In this document: piece by piece, positions 26,023-33,954 of the stretch | Position numbering within the stretch: the first letter of the stretch is position 1 | Layout: the number at the start of each line of letters is the position of its first letter | From: Nakamurella alba | Lineage (GTDB): Bacteria > Actinomycetota > Actinomycetes > Mycobacteriales > Nakamurellaceae | NCBI RefSeq assembly: GCF_009707545.1 | Contig: NZ_WLYK01000001.1 | Location: forward strand, 248,001 to 312,000 | Reading direction: 5' to 3' | DNA: 64,000 bases | Notes under the pieces: generated by a model | What the model saw: the letters and a program-made list of their open reading frames with translations, nothing else | Told to the model about the DNA's origin: nothing | Database searches by the model: none | Translations under genes and position numbers: made by a program

Positions 26023-27099
26023 ATGTATGCAGCGATCATCAACGGGCCCGGGCAGATCGAGTACGCGGAGGTACCGGATCCGCGGTTGAGCACCGGCGGG
26101 GATGCGATCGTCCGGGTGGTCGCGTCCTGTGTCTGCGGCTCCGATCTGTGGCGGTACCGAGGGGTGCTGGCCACCGCGCCGGGTGATCGGATCGGGCACG
26201 AATTCATCGGCGTCGTGGAAGAGATCGGACCGTCCGTCACCGACGTACGGGTCGGTGACTTCGTGGTCGCTCCCTTCTACGACTGCGACATGACCTGCCC
26301 GAACTGCCTCACCGGCATGAGCGTCGCCTGTCTGACCCGCTCACTGTGGGCATCGAACGACAGCATCGGCGGCTTCGCCGACGGGGCCCAGGGGGAGCTG
26401 GTCCGCGTGCCACGAGCGGATTCAACACTGCTCGTCCTGCCGGAAGCGCCGGACGAGGCACTGGTGCCTCATGTTCTCGCGCTCTGCGACGTGTTCACGA
26501 CCGGGTACCACGCCGCCCGGTCGGCCCAGGTGGCGGCCGGCGACAACGTCGTCGTGATCGGCGACGGCGCGGTCGGTCTGTGCGCGGTGCTCGCGGCGTC
26601 ACGATCCGGGGCAGAGCGGATCGTGGTGATGTCGCGCCACCCGGACCGGCAACAGATCGCCCGCACCTTCGGGGCAACCGACGTGCTGACGGCTCGGGGA
26701 GCAGAAGCCGTGACCGAGGTCAGGGACATGTTCGAGGGGATCGGTCCGGACCGGGTGCTCGAGTGCGTCGGCACCAACGACGCCTGGGACCAGGCGATCC
26801 GGTCGGTCCGGCCGGGAGGTGCCGTCGCAGTCGTCGGCGTTCCGCACGGCGGCCCGGAACTGCCGGCCCGGTACATGTTCTCCAACAACATCCGCCTGTC
26901 CGGCGGGAGCACACCCGTCCGAGACTACCTTCCGGAATTGCTCGGCGAGGTCATCGAGGGGAACCTGCGCCCAGGTGTCGTCTTCGACGCGCAGATGCCG
27001 CTCTCGCAGGTCGGCGAGGCGTACCGGGCCATGGACGAGCGACGATCGATCAAGGTGATGTTGCGGCCAGGCGCTCAGCCGGGAGCAGTCAACCCGTAG
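26023..27099 (+). CDS. Zinc-dependent alcohol dehydrogenase (MDR family)
   Basis: 358 aa from ATG 26023; a TTG at 26011, directly after the LysR stop, would add four residues. The catalytic-zinc CVCGSDLWRYRG with GHEFIGVV, a structural-zinc-like CDMTCPNCLTGMSVAC, and the cofactor motif GDGAVGLCAVLAA are seen. It is a second MDR dehydrogenase of the cluster and is not closely similar to that at 23630. Its 3' end overlaps the convergent VOC gene by 25 bp. Confidence 0.86.
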   Translation: MYAAIINGPGQIEYAEVPDPRLSTGGDAIVRVVASCVCGSDLWRYRGVLATAPGDRIGHEFIGVVEEIGPSVTDVRVGDFVVAPFYDCDMTCPNCLTGMSVACLTRSLWASNDSIGGFADGAQGELVRVPRADSTLLVLPEAPDEALVPHVLALCDVFTTGYHAARSAQVAAGDNVVVIGDGAVGLCAVLAASRSGAERIVVMSRHPDRQQIARTFGATDVLTARGAEAVTEVRDMFEGIGPDRVLECVGTNDAWDQAIRSVRPGGAVAVVGVPHGGPELPARYMFSNNIRLSGGSTPVRDYLPELLGEVIEGNLRPGVVFDAQMPLSQVGEAYRAMDERRSIKVMLRPGAQPGAVNP

Positions 27100-27482
27100 A
27101 GCCGGGCCAGCTCGGGCGCAGCCGCCGTCGAAACGAGTTCGATCCTCGGCGCTGCGTCCGAGCACAGATACCTGACGTGGCCGAGATCGTGCTCGAGTCG
27201 GAAGCCCAAGGCCAGGAGCCGCGCCGTTTCGGCAGCGAGATCATCTGTCCAATAACCCATGTGGTGATGAACCGGCGCCCCCGAGACGTGCCAGGGTGTG
27301 CCTGGGCTGCCTTCCAGCAGCTCTACATGGGTCGGGCCGCCCAGGGAGTACACCACCCGCGCCCGCCCACCCGGCACCGGGCGCTCGCGCACCGGAGACC
27401 AGTCCAGACCGAGCGCAGAACCGACATCGCGCATCGATCGGTCCAGATCTGCTACCGCACAGCCGACGTGGTACAGGATCAT
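27075..27482 (-). CDS. VOC-family (glyoxalase/dioxygenase fold) protein
   Basis: 135 aa from ATG 27482 with GTGGAG upstream; the GTG at 27491 is an alternative. It begins MILYHVGCAVADLDRSM with the first metal-ligand histidine. Later HVELLEG and HHHMGYWTDDL give further candidate ligands, with a C-terminal PRIELVS. A single VOC module of this length works as a dimer. Members include glyoxalase, methylmalonyl-CoA epimerase and ring-cleavage enzymes; the exact activity is unknown. Confidence 0.78.
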   Translation of the reverse strand: MILYHVGCAVADLDRSMRDVGSALGLDWSPVRERPVPGGRARVVYSLGGPTHVELLEGSPGTPWHVSGAPVHHHMGYWTDDLAAETARLLALGFRLEHDLGHVRYLCSDAAPRIELVSTAAAPELARLYGLTAPG

Positions 27483-27632
27483 CTCACTCACTCCACTCGA
27501 GGGGTCCGCAGCCCTTCCATGCGTTACGCGCAATCCGGGGGCCGACACAAGTATTGGACAGCTCACCGCCAGTGGCGATGAAATGGACGAGCGGCAACGT
27601 CGTCGCCCGGAATGTAGCGGAGATGCCAATCG

Positions 27633-28787
27633 ATGAACAAGCTCTCGAACCACCGCGCTGTGCTCGACCGGACCGTCCCCACCGCAGGGAGCCGTTTGCT
27701 GGGAGGCCCGAACAAGCTGAAGCTCGCCGTGTTCGGCCCCAACTTGTCGGGCGGCGCCGGAGTCCTGACCACCCTGGACGGGCCGCCCGTGGTGGGCAAC
27801 TGGAACGAAGCGCGTTCGCTCGTGGTCGCCGCCGACCGGGCCGGGTTCGAGGCCGCTGTGCCGGTCGTGAGGTGGAAGGGCTTCCGCTCGGAGAGCGGAT
27901 TCTGGGACCGCTCACTCGACACCTTCACCTGGGCGGCAGGTGTCGCCGCGGTGACGGAGTCGATCACCGTCTTCACCAGCTGCATGGTGCCGATGGTGCA
28001 CCCGGTGTTCGCTGCCAAGGCAGGCGCCACCATCGATCACATCGCCGGCGGCCGCTGGGGTTTGAACGTGGTGTCAGGGTGGATCATGCCGGAGTTCCGG
28101 ATGTTCGGGCTCCCGGAACTGGACGGCAACGCCCGCTACGCCTATGCCGACGAGTGGACCGAAGTGGTGACCCGGCTGTGGGCGACGGACGAAGAGTTCG
28201 ACCACGAGGGCCAGTTCTTCCAATTGCGCGGGCTGGCATCCGAGCCGAAGCCGATGTCGACACCCCGCCCGCTCATCATGAACGCCGGAATGAGCGCGGC
28301 CGGGAAGGATTTCGCGCTGCGCCGGGCCGACATCATGTTCATCCAGATCAATTCCCCTGATGTTGCCACGATCGTGGCCGACCTCCGTGCCGCGGCCACG
28401 GCCGCCGCTCGGCCACTGTCCATCTGGGGGACAGCACTGCTCGTCTGTCGCCCGACGGTCCAGGAAGCCTCCGAATACGTGGCCCGGTTCGTCGATGCGA
28501 ACGCCGACGTCGAAGGCATCCGGCGCTTCGCAGAGACGCTGCTGGGCAACGCGTCCGGATCGCACGCCAACATCGGTGAAGGGGCCGAGCTGATCGCCAA
28601 ACTCAGTGCAAGTGGTCGCCAACTCCCGATCGTCGGCACGCCGGAGATGATCGTCGACAAGCTCGCCTGGCTGTCCGAACTCGGACTGGACGGACTCGGA
28701 CTGACCTGGATCGACTACGACGAGGGGATCGCCCAGTTCCACCAGGAACTCCTGCCACTGCTGGTCGAAGCCGGCCTGCGCGTGTGA
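27633..28787 (+). CDS. LLM-class flavin-dependent monooxygenase (SsuD/SfnG/RutA-like)
   Basis: 384 aa, ATG behind GCGGAGATG. It shows the luciferase-like pattern of FMNH2-dependent monooxygenases: LAVFGPNLSGG, VAADRAGFEAAVPVVRWKGF, HPVFAAKAGATIDHIAGGRWGLNVVSGW, and a C-terminal substrate-lid region. Similar enzymes split alkanesulfonates, sulfones or pyrimidines and need reduced flavin from a partner. That partner is probably the flavin reductase at 30037, and the SsuA-like binding protein lies between them. An organosulfur or heterocyclic substrate is inferred. Confidence 0.83.
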   Translation: MNKLSNHRAVLDRTVPTAGSRLLGGPNKLKLAVFGPNLSGGAGVLTTLDGPPVVGNWNEARSLVVAADRAGFEAAVPVVRWKGFRSESGFWDRSLDTFTWAAGVAAVTESITVFTSCMVPMVHPVFAAKAGATIDHIAGGRWGLNVVSGWIMPEFRMFGLPELDGNARYAYADEWTEVVTRLWATDEEFDHEGQFFQLRGLASEPKPMSTPRPLIMNAGMSAAGKDFALRRADIMFIQINSPDVATIVADLRAAATAAARPLSIWGTALLVCRPTVQEASEYVARFVDANADVEGIRRFAETLLGNASGSHANIGEGAELIAKLSASGRQLPIVGTPEMIVDKLAWLSELGLDGLGLTWIDYDEGIAQFHQELLPLLVEAGLRV

Positions 28788-28848
28788 TCCCTTCTGCAGC
28801 AACTGCTCTTCGAACCCTGTTCGACCACCGACCACCCGGGAGTATGCA

Positions 28849-29931
28849 ATGACGCACAACCCGCACCGACGCATCATCGCAAGCGCCGTCATCACCGCGA
28901 TCTCCGCGGCCCTACTGGCCGGCTGCGGCTCGACCAGTTCATCATCTGGTGGCTCCGAGGCCTCGACAGCCGCTTCGTTCACCTTCATGGTCGGACCCGG
29001 GGCGACCTCGCCGCTCCTGCAACTGGAGGAGCAGGCCAAGGCCGCGGGAGTCTTCTCCACTGCGAACTGGAACGTCTCTCAGATCGCCTCTGCCGCAAGC
29101 GGGGCCGAGTTGGCCTCGGCCCTGGCCGGCGGCTCGGCCGACATCGCCCTGCAGGTGCCGAACGCCGCGTTCGGGCTGATGGCGCAAGGACAATGCCTGC
29201 AGTTCCTCACCGCGAACAATGCCGTCGTCAGCTCATTGATCAGCCTGCCCGACCTGCCGCTGACCCACCAGGGCGAGGCCTATCCCGCCAGCGCCCTCGA
29301 CCTCAAGGGCAAGACGGTGGGCGTGGTGTCGCTCGGCGGTTCTCAGGAGTCGATCACCAACCTGGTCCTCGCGGATGCAGGGCTGAAGCCCTCCGACGTC
29401 ACGTATGTCGCGGTCGGAGCACCGCAGCAGGCCGCGCTGGCGTTGCAGAACAAGCAGGTCGACATTCTGTACATGACCCCTCCGGCCGACGTGGTGCTCG
29501 GAGCCGGGAACTACCAGACCGTGGTCGACCTGGCGGGCACGCCGGACGCTCCCGGTCAGGGCGCCGTGCAGAGTCTCTATGCGACGACCTGCGAGTACGC
29601 CGAGGCCCATCCCGATGTCATCCAGACCTTCTGCCGCGGTGCGCAGGAGATCCGCGACTGGGCACTCGACCCGGCCAGCAAAGAGGCGCTGATGACGGAC
29701 ATGAAGTCGGCCTTGGGGTTCACGGATGCCCAGGCACAGGAGACCTACGACCGGTACATGACCAAGATCTGGCCGGCGTCGGTGGCGATCACCCCGGAGG
29801 TCTGGGCACAGCAGCAGCTCTGGTACGGCAAGGAGCCTCCGCCCTACGACACCTCGGTCAACGCCGGTTGCCAACAGTCCGTGGCTGCTGCGGGATCGGC
29901 GCCGACGTCCGCGACCGGAGCGCAAGGCTGA
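28849..29931 (+). CDS. ABC substrate-binding lipoprotein (NMT1/SsuA-like), second copy
   Basis: 360 aa with a lipobox LAGC (C26) and GGGAG before the ATG. It is paralogous to the protein at 20744 over its whole length (VGPGATSPLLQLEEQ, ELASALAGGSADIALQVPNAAFG, CEYAEAHPDVIQTFC). There is no ATPase or permease next to it, so it probably delivers an alternative ligand to the importer at 21874-23567. It is sandwiched between a flavin monooxygenase and a flavin reductase. Confidence 0.86.
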   Translation: MTHNPHRRIIASAVITAISAALLAGCGSTSSSSGGSEASTAASFTFMVGPGATSPLLQLEEQAKAAGVFSTANWNVSQIASAASGAELASALAGGSADIALQVPNAAFGLMAQGQCLQFLTANNAVVSSLISLPDLPLTHQGEAYPASALDLKGKTVGVVSLGGSQESITNLVLADAGLKPSDVTYVAVGAPQQAALALQNKQVDILYMTPPADVVLGAGNYQTVVDLAGTPDAPGQGAVQSLYATTCEYAEAHPDVIQTFCRGAQEIRDWALDPASKEALMTDMKSALGFTDAQAQETYDRYMTKIWPASVAITPEVWAQQQLWYGKEPPPYDTSVNAGCQQSVAAAGSAPTSATGAQG

Positions 29932-29947
29932 TCGGCCGGCCGATCAG
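29928..29947. terminator. 20-bp palindrome over the stop codon of the binding protein
   Basis: Perfect palindrome with the half CTGATCGGCC, beginning at the stop codon and forming a 10-bp hairpin. No U run follows. It is a likely attenuator or terminator between the binding protein and flavin reductase genes. Confidence 0.45.
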
Positions 29948-30036
29948 GCCACTACGTGCTTCTCCCGACCGGGATGCTCGGCGGGGCAGGAAACTTCGTC
30001 GTACATCTCCGGTAGTCAGGCTTGAAAGGTTTGGGT

Positions 30037-30549
30037 ATGGACGTCGTGCCCGACATTGCGGACGAGCGTCCCTTCGACGCCGCTCAGTTCCGCTCGGTGG
30101 TGGGGAGCTTCTGCTCCGGTGTCACCGTGGTGACCGCCTGCTTGGCCGGGGAACTGATCGGCATGACCTGTCAGTCGTTCTTCAGCTTGTCCCTCGACCC
30201 TCCGCTGGTTGCCTTCTCACCGTCGGCCGCCTCCAAGTCCTACCCCAAGATCCGTCAGGCCGGCCGGTTCGCGGTGAACATCCTGTCCGCTAACCAGGAG
30301 GATCTGGCCCGACAGATGGCACGTAGTGGCATCGACAGGTGGAATGACGTCGAGCATCGTCCAGGGCTGTCGGGTGCTCCCGTGATCAGAGGTGTCGCTG
30401 CAGTCATCGAATGTGACTTCCAGGCAGAACATCCGGCGGGGGATCACCTTCTTGTGGTGGGTCGAGTGCGTGCACTCTCGCAGGAGTCGACTGCGGATCC
30501 GCTGGTGTTCTTCCGGAGCGCATTCGGGACCTTGGCCTCGATCTCATAG
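30037..30549 (+). CDS. Flavin reductase family protein
   Basis: 170 aa from ATG 30037 with AAAGG nine bases upstream; a TTG at 30022 would add five residues. Typical flavin-reductase-like pattern: FRSVVGSFCSGVTVVTA, GMTCQSFFSLSLDPPLVAFSPS, FAVNILSANQEDLARQMA, and DHLLVVGRVRAL. It reduces FMN or FAD with NAD(P)H to supply a two-component monooxygenase. The partner is most likely the LLM monooxygenase at 27633. It is the last gene of the catabolic region. Confidence 0.87.
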   Translation: MDVVPDIADERPFDAAQFRSVVGSFCSGVTVVTACLAGELIGMTCQSFFSLSLDPPLVAFSPSAASKSYPKIRQAGRFAVNILSANQEDLARQMARSGIDRWNDVEHRPGLSGAPVIRGVAAVIECDFQAEHPAGDHLLVVGRVRALSQESTADPLVFFRSAFGTLASIS

Positions 30550-31073
30550 TTCGCTCGCGCGAAGATCGCATTCCCCATAGCGGGATCTCGTTCGATCCCG
30601 TTTCAAGCGACTCAACCAGACGGGTCATGTCGCTCTCCTCGAGGAACCGTTCCCGACAGCAACCACTGGGGACCTCCGCAGCGCCACGGGCGATGACTTC
30701 CCCGGGATGCGGCTGGCCACCGCGGCGACGTTCTGCGCGGGTCACCCTTCACTGCTCTCGGTCGCGGGTGGCCGGGCAGACATCCTCCTGATTCAGTCTG
30801 CTCGTTGATGCTCCGGCGCCTTCAACGACTTCCATCGGTGCTGGTCAGCCCGCTCCGACGTATGGCAGGCACCCGAACCCGCCAACTGACGGTTAGTAGG
30901 TTCGGCCGGTGACCGTGCGTCGGAGCGGGCTGACCAGCACCGATGAAAGGCATCGACAAGCCGTCGAAAGGCTCCTGGAGCAGGATCGCCGTCGTTTGGC
31001 ATGGACAAATCCTGGCTGGAACCCTAGCAGCGGATGACTCCGAAGACGTGCAGGCCTGTGACCTGGTCAAACG
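30550..31073. other. Non-coding stretch between catabolic cluster and tRNA-Arg
   Basis: About 520 bp with no convincing gene. A plus-strand frame ending near 30809 reads GMRLATAATFCAGHPSLLSVAGGRADILL. This faintly recalls the binding proteins upstream and might be a decayed fragment, but I cannot support it. The right half is dominated by the long inverted repeat at 30810-30981. Confidence 0.5.
30810..30981. repeat. Long inverted repeat with 28-bp perfect arms
   Basis: Arms 30833-30860 and 30918-30945 are perfectly complementary over 28 bp (core GGTGCTGGTCAGCCCGC). Nested inside is a CCGAACC/GGTTCGG pair (30873-30879, 30899-30905). Outside the arms, an imperfect complement continues (30810-30829 against 30964-30981). 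The whole could fold into one cruciform or hairpin. It may be a MITE remnant, a strong terminator or a structured RNA. No target-site duplication is evident. Confidence 0.7.
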
Positions 31074-31146
31074 TGCCCCCAGTAGGATTCGAACCTACGA
31101 CACACGGTTTAGGAAACCGATGCTCTATCCCCTGAGCTATGAGGGC
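31074..31146 (-). tRNA. tRNA-Arg (anticodon CCT)
   Basis: A 73-nt cloverleaf on the minus strand. Acceptor is GCCCTCA/TGGGGGC (one G-U), the D arm stem is GCTC/GAGC, the anticodon loop is TTCCTAA, and the T arm is GTAGG-TTCGAAT-CCTAC with discriminator A. CCA is not encoded. It reads AGG codons. It separates the catabolic cluster from core-like genes and is therefore a candidate integration boundary, but no integrase or duplicated 3' end was seen. Confidence 0.95.
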
Positions 31147-31287
31147 GGGGCGGGTCCAGAGTAGCCGTTCGGGGCGCCGCCGAACGAACCGGCGACACCT
31201 CGTTCGGCGGCTGGTCGGAGCACGGCCCCGCTGCCATCATCCATGCCTGACCGGCTGAGTTGGCCGGCCGAGGGGGAGGGGGATCGG

Positions 31288-32766
31288 ATGAAGGAACTCC
31301 GGGTCCGGACGGCCGTCGTGGTTGCGGCTATGGCCGGGTTGGCAATCGGTCCAGCAGCCACTCCGGTCTCAGCTGCACCCGTTGAATCTGATCTCTCGAT
31401 AGTGATCTCGACGGACAGCGCGTCCGTCGAACCAGGACAGACGGTGGTCGTCACGTCGGTGGTGGCCAACGATGGCCCGGATGCCTCTGGGGCGCTGCAT
31501 GCGTTCTCGTCCATGTCTTCCGACAGCGATCCGGTCATCGACGGCGCGAACTTCACTCTGTTGTCATGCGAGGCGTCATCCGGGGTGTGGATCGACGTCG
31601 ACACAGTGGGCTGTCCTGTGGACATGGTCTTCCACGAGCGGACGTCGACGTCGACCGCCTGGACCGATGTCTGGTCGCTGGATCTCAGCGGTCTGGACGC
31701 GGGTGCCGCGTTCGTCGTCAAGTACAGCTTCGTCGCCGTGGAGCGAACAACCGGTGTGCGTTGCGGCCCGCCGGCGACCTATGTCTATGGCCGCGTCGAT
31801 CCTGCAGAGGTGGTCTCCGAGACGGAGCCGGACATCGACTATTCGAACAACGAGATGGGTCTCCCGCTGGACACGCCGACGATGCCGGACTGTCCACCTC
31901 TGGAGATCGAGCACACCTCTAGCTTCAGCTCCTTGGTCGCTCGACCGGGCTTGCCGATCAGTGTGACCACCACCGTGACATGGGTCGGTCCTGATCCGCT
32001 GCCCTACCCATTGGTGTTGGTCACCGAGCTATTCGGGCCACGGACAGACCGCGTGCCGCAGCTGGTCGCCCGTTGGGAGTCGTGCACGCCCGCCGGTGGC
32101 GCTGTGTGCCCGACGCTCAGCCAGGTCTGGGATGGTGGCGACTACAACGACTACATCGGTTTCGTACACATCGATGACCTGCCTGTGGGTGGTTCCCTGA
32201 CTTTCGTGCACACCCTGCTGCCCGCCGGGCCGGGTTCGACCGATCCTTGTGACCCGACGGAGGTCCTCGAGGAGTGGAGTGAATGGACCTGGATCCAACA
32301 GGAGCCCTGGGAGTTCCTCTTCTCGTCGCCCACGGACAACCGCATCATCACGAACTTCTCGGTCGGTGACTCGTGTGGGCTTCCGCAAGTGGCGCCGCCG
32401 TCTACGGTCGTGACCTCTGTTCCGCCATCCACTGTCACAAGCACCGGAACTGTGTCGGACGGTCCGACGACGACCACCTCCACGACGACCGAGCCTCCCT
32501 CGACTGCCGTTGTCTCCGCTTCGATGCCACCGTCGTCATCGACGGTGGCTGCCCCGACCCCCACGAGAAGCACATCGATCCAGGCACTCCCCACGGGCGG
32601 CACCGACGTTGAATCGTTGCCCGGTGTGGCCGAAGGTGAACAGCCCGGACCGCAGCTGTCGGCCACCGGTGTGCAGGTCGGTGGGCCCGGAGCCGTCGGG
32701 CTGTTCGCCCTGTTCGCCGGTGGCGCGCTGGTCCTGCTCGCCCGGCGCCGGACACAGCGCCGGTGA
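31288..32766 (+). CDS. Secreted surface protein with LSATG sorting signal
   Basis: 492 aa from ATG 31288 behind GGGGGAGGGGGA; the ATG at 31243 lacks a site. Signal peptide to about residue 29 (PVSAAP), then DUF11-like beta-sandwich segments (SDLSIVISTDSASVEPGQTVVVTSVVANDG, and a second LPISVTTTVTWVG). A Thr/Ser/Pro-rich stalk follows (about 370-430). The C terminus is LSATG, then a hydrophobic span and RRRTQRR, a class E sortase (LAxTG-like) signal. It is probably covalently anchored to the wall. Related in layout to the protein at 50457. Confidence 0.8.
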   Translation: MKELRVRTAVVVAAMAGLAIGPAATPVSAAPVESDLSIVISTDSASVEPGQTVVVTSVVANDGPDASGALHAFSSMSSDSDPVIDGANFTLLSCEASSGVWIDVDTVGCPVDMVFHERTSTSTAWTDVWSLDLSGLDAGAAFVVKYSFVAVERTTGVRCGPPATYVYGRVDPAEVVSETEPDIDYSNNEMGLPLDTPTMPDCPPLEIEHTSSFSSLVARPGLPISVTTTVTWVGPDPLPYPLVLVTELFGPRTDRVPQLVARWESCTPAGGAVCPTLSQVWDGGDYNDYIGFVHIDDLPVGGSLTFVHTLLPAGPGSTDPCDPTEVLEEWSEWTWIQQEPWEFLFSSPTDNRIITNFSVGDSCGLPQVAPPSTVVTSVPPSTVTSTGTVSDGPTTTTSTTTEPPSTAVVSASMPPSSSTVAAPTPTRSTSIQALPTGGTDVESLPGVAEGEQPGPQLSATGVQVGGPGAVGLFALFAGGALVLLARRRTQRR

Positions 32767-32788
32767 GCGGTGTGCTTGGCTCACGGGT

Positions 32789-33430
32789 ATGACGCAACTG
32801 GTGGTGCAGGGGCTGCTGTTCGACCTGGACGGCACGCTGGTGGACTCGACGGCCTCGGTGGAGCGGAACTGGCAGAAGCTGGCCGCGGGCATCGACATGC
32901 CGTGGGAGGACATCGCCGACTGGATCCACGGCATCCCGGTCCGGCAGGTGCTGGCGCGGCTCCGACCCGACATGGACCCCGACGAGATCGAGCACTGGCA
33001 CCAGTTCATGTTCGAGGCGGAATCCACGGACACCGGCGACGTCATGCCGATCCCCGGCGCCATCGAGTCGCTGGACCACCTGCCGCTGAACCGATGGGCG
33101 ATCGTCACCAGCGGCGGCGTCCGGCTCGCCACCTCGCGGATGCGCGCGGCCGGGCTGCCGCAGCCGAAGTACCTGGTGACCGCGGATGATGTCAGCCTCG
33201 GCAAGCCGGATCCGGCGCCGTACCTGATGGGTGCGCAGAAGCTGGGCGTGCCCCCAGCGCAATGCCTGGCCTTCGAGGACGCGCCGGCCGGGGTCGCCTC
33301 CGCACAGGCCGCCGGCGTACCAGTCATCGGGATTGCCACCAACCACAGGGATCTCGGTGTGCCGATGGTCCGCAACCTCACCGAGGTCGAGTTCTCCGCG
33401 GACCGGCTCGGCGTGATCGTGACGTACTGA
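32789..33430 (+). CDS. HAD-family phosphatase
   Basis: 213 aa from ATG 32789. All four HAD motifs are visible: FDLDGTLVDS (nucleophile Asp), VTSGGVR, GKPDPAPY and FEDAPAGVASAQAAG. The cap is the small helical C1 type. Sequence style matches GS1/DOG-like sugar-phosphate or glycerol-phosphate phosphatases. It lies 2 bp upstream of the macrodomain gene and is probably cotranscribed, suggesting a small nucleotide/sugar-phosphate clean-up operon. Confidence 0.87.
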   Translation: MTQLVVQGLLFDLDGTLVDSTASVERNWQKLAAGIDMPWEDIADWIHGIPVRQVLARLRPDMDPDEIEHWHQFMFEAESTDTGDVMPIPGAIESLDHLPLNRWAIVTSGGVRLATSRMRAAGLPQPKYLVTADDVSLGKPDPAPYLMGAQKLGVPPAQCLAFEDAPAGVASAQAAGVPVIGIATNHRDLGVPMVRNLTEVEFSADRLGVIVTY

Positions 33431-33432
33431 TC

Positions 33433-33954
33433 ATGGAGATCACGCTCGCCACCGGCGACATCACCACCTTCGACGTCGACGCGGTCGTCAACGCCGCGAA
33501 CTCCGGGCTGGCCGGCGGGGGAGGGGTGGACGGTGCGATCCACCGGGCCGGCGGCCCGGCGATCATGGATGCCTGTCGCGAACTCCGCCGCACCGAGAAG
33601 TACCGGCGCGGCCTGCCGACCGGGCAGGCGGTGGCCACCACCGGCGGCAAACTCCAGGCGCGCTGGGTGATCCACACCGTCGGGCCCGTCCACAACGGTG
33701 ACCCGGCGCAGACCGAGCAGCTGCGCGACTGCTACCGCAACAGCCTCGCCGTCGCGGACGAGATCGGCGCCCGGACCGTGGCTTTCGCGCTGATCTCGGC
33801 CGGTGTCTACGGCTGGCCGAAGCGCGACGCGATCGTGCAGGCCCTCACCGCGCTGCGGGACACCCCGAGCAAGGTCGTCACCGCCACGCTGGTGCTGTTC
33901 GATCCGGCCCTGCTCGCGATTGCGGAAGACGTGGCGGGGGAACTGCTCAGCTGA
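33433..33954 (+). CDS. Macrodomain protein (ADP-ribose/O-acetyl-ADP-ribose processing)
   Basis: 173 aa, compact single macrodomain. Motifs: GDITTFDVDAVVNAANSGLAGGGGVDGAIHRAGG, the MacroD-type nucleotide-binding block, then PTGQAVATTGGKL and ALISAGVYGWP. The asparagines and glycines needed for ADP-ribose binding are present. Relatives (YmdB, MacroD) deacetylate O-acetyl-ADP-ribose or remove ADP-ribose from acidic residues. Its end overlaps the convergent lactonase by 8 bp. Confidence 0.88.
   Translation: MEITLATGDITTFDVDAVVNAANSGLAGGGGVDGAIHRAGGPAIMDACRELRRTEKYRRGLPTGQAVATTGGKLQARWVIHTVGPVHNGDPAQTEQLRDCYRNSLAVADEIGARTVAFALISAGVYGWPKRDAIVQALTALRDTPSKVVTATLVLFDPALLAIAEDVAGELLS

Noticed and set aside
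30943-31164. Small plus-strand protein containing RIRTYDTRFRKPMLYPLSYEG
   Set aside because: This is the classic false translation of the complement of a tRNA gene; the tRNA-Arg cloverleaf explains it.
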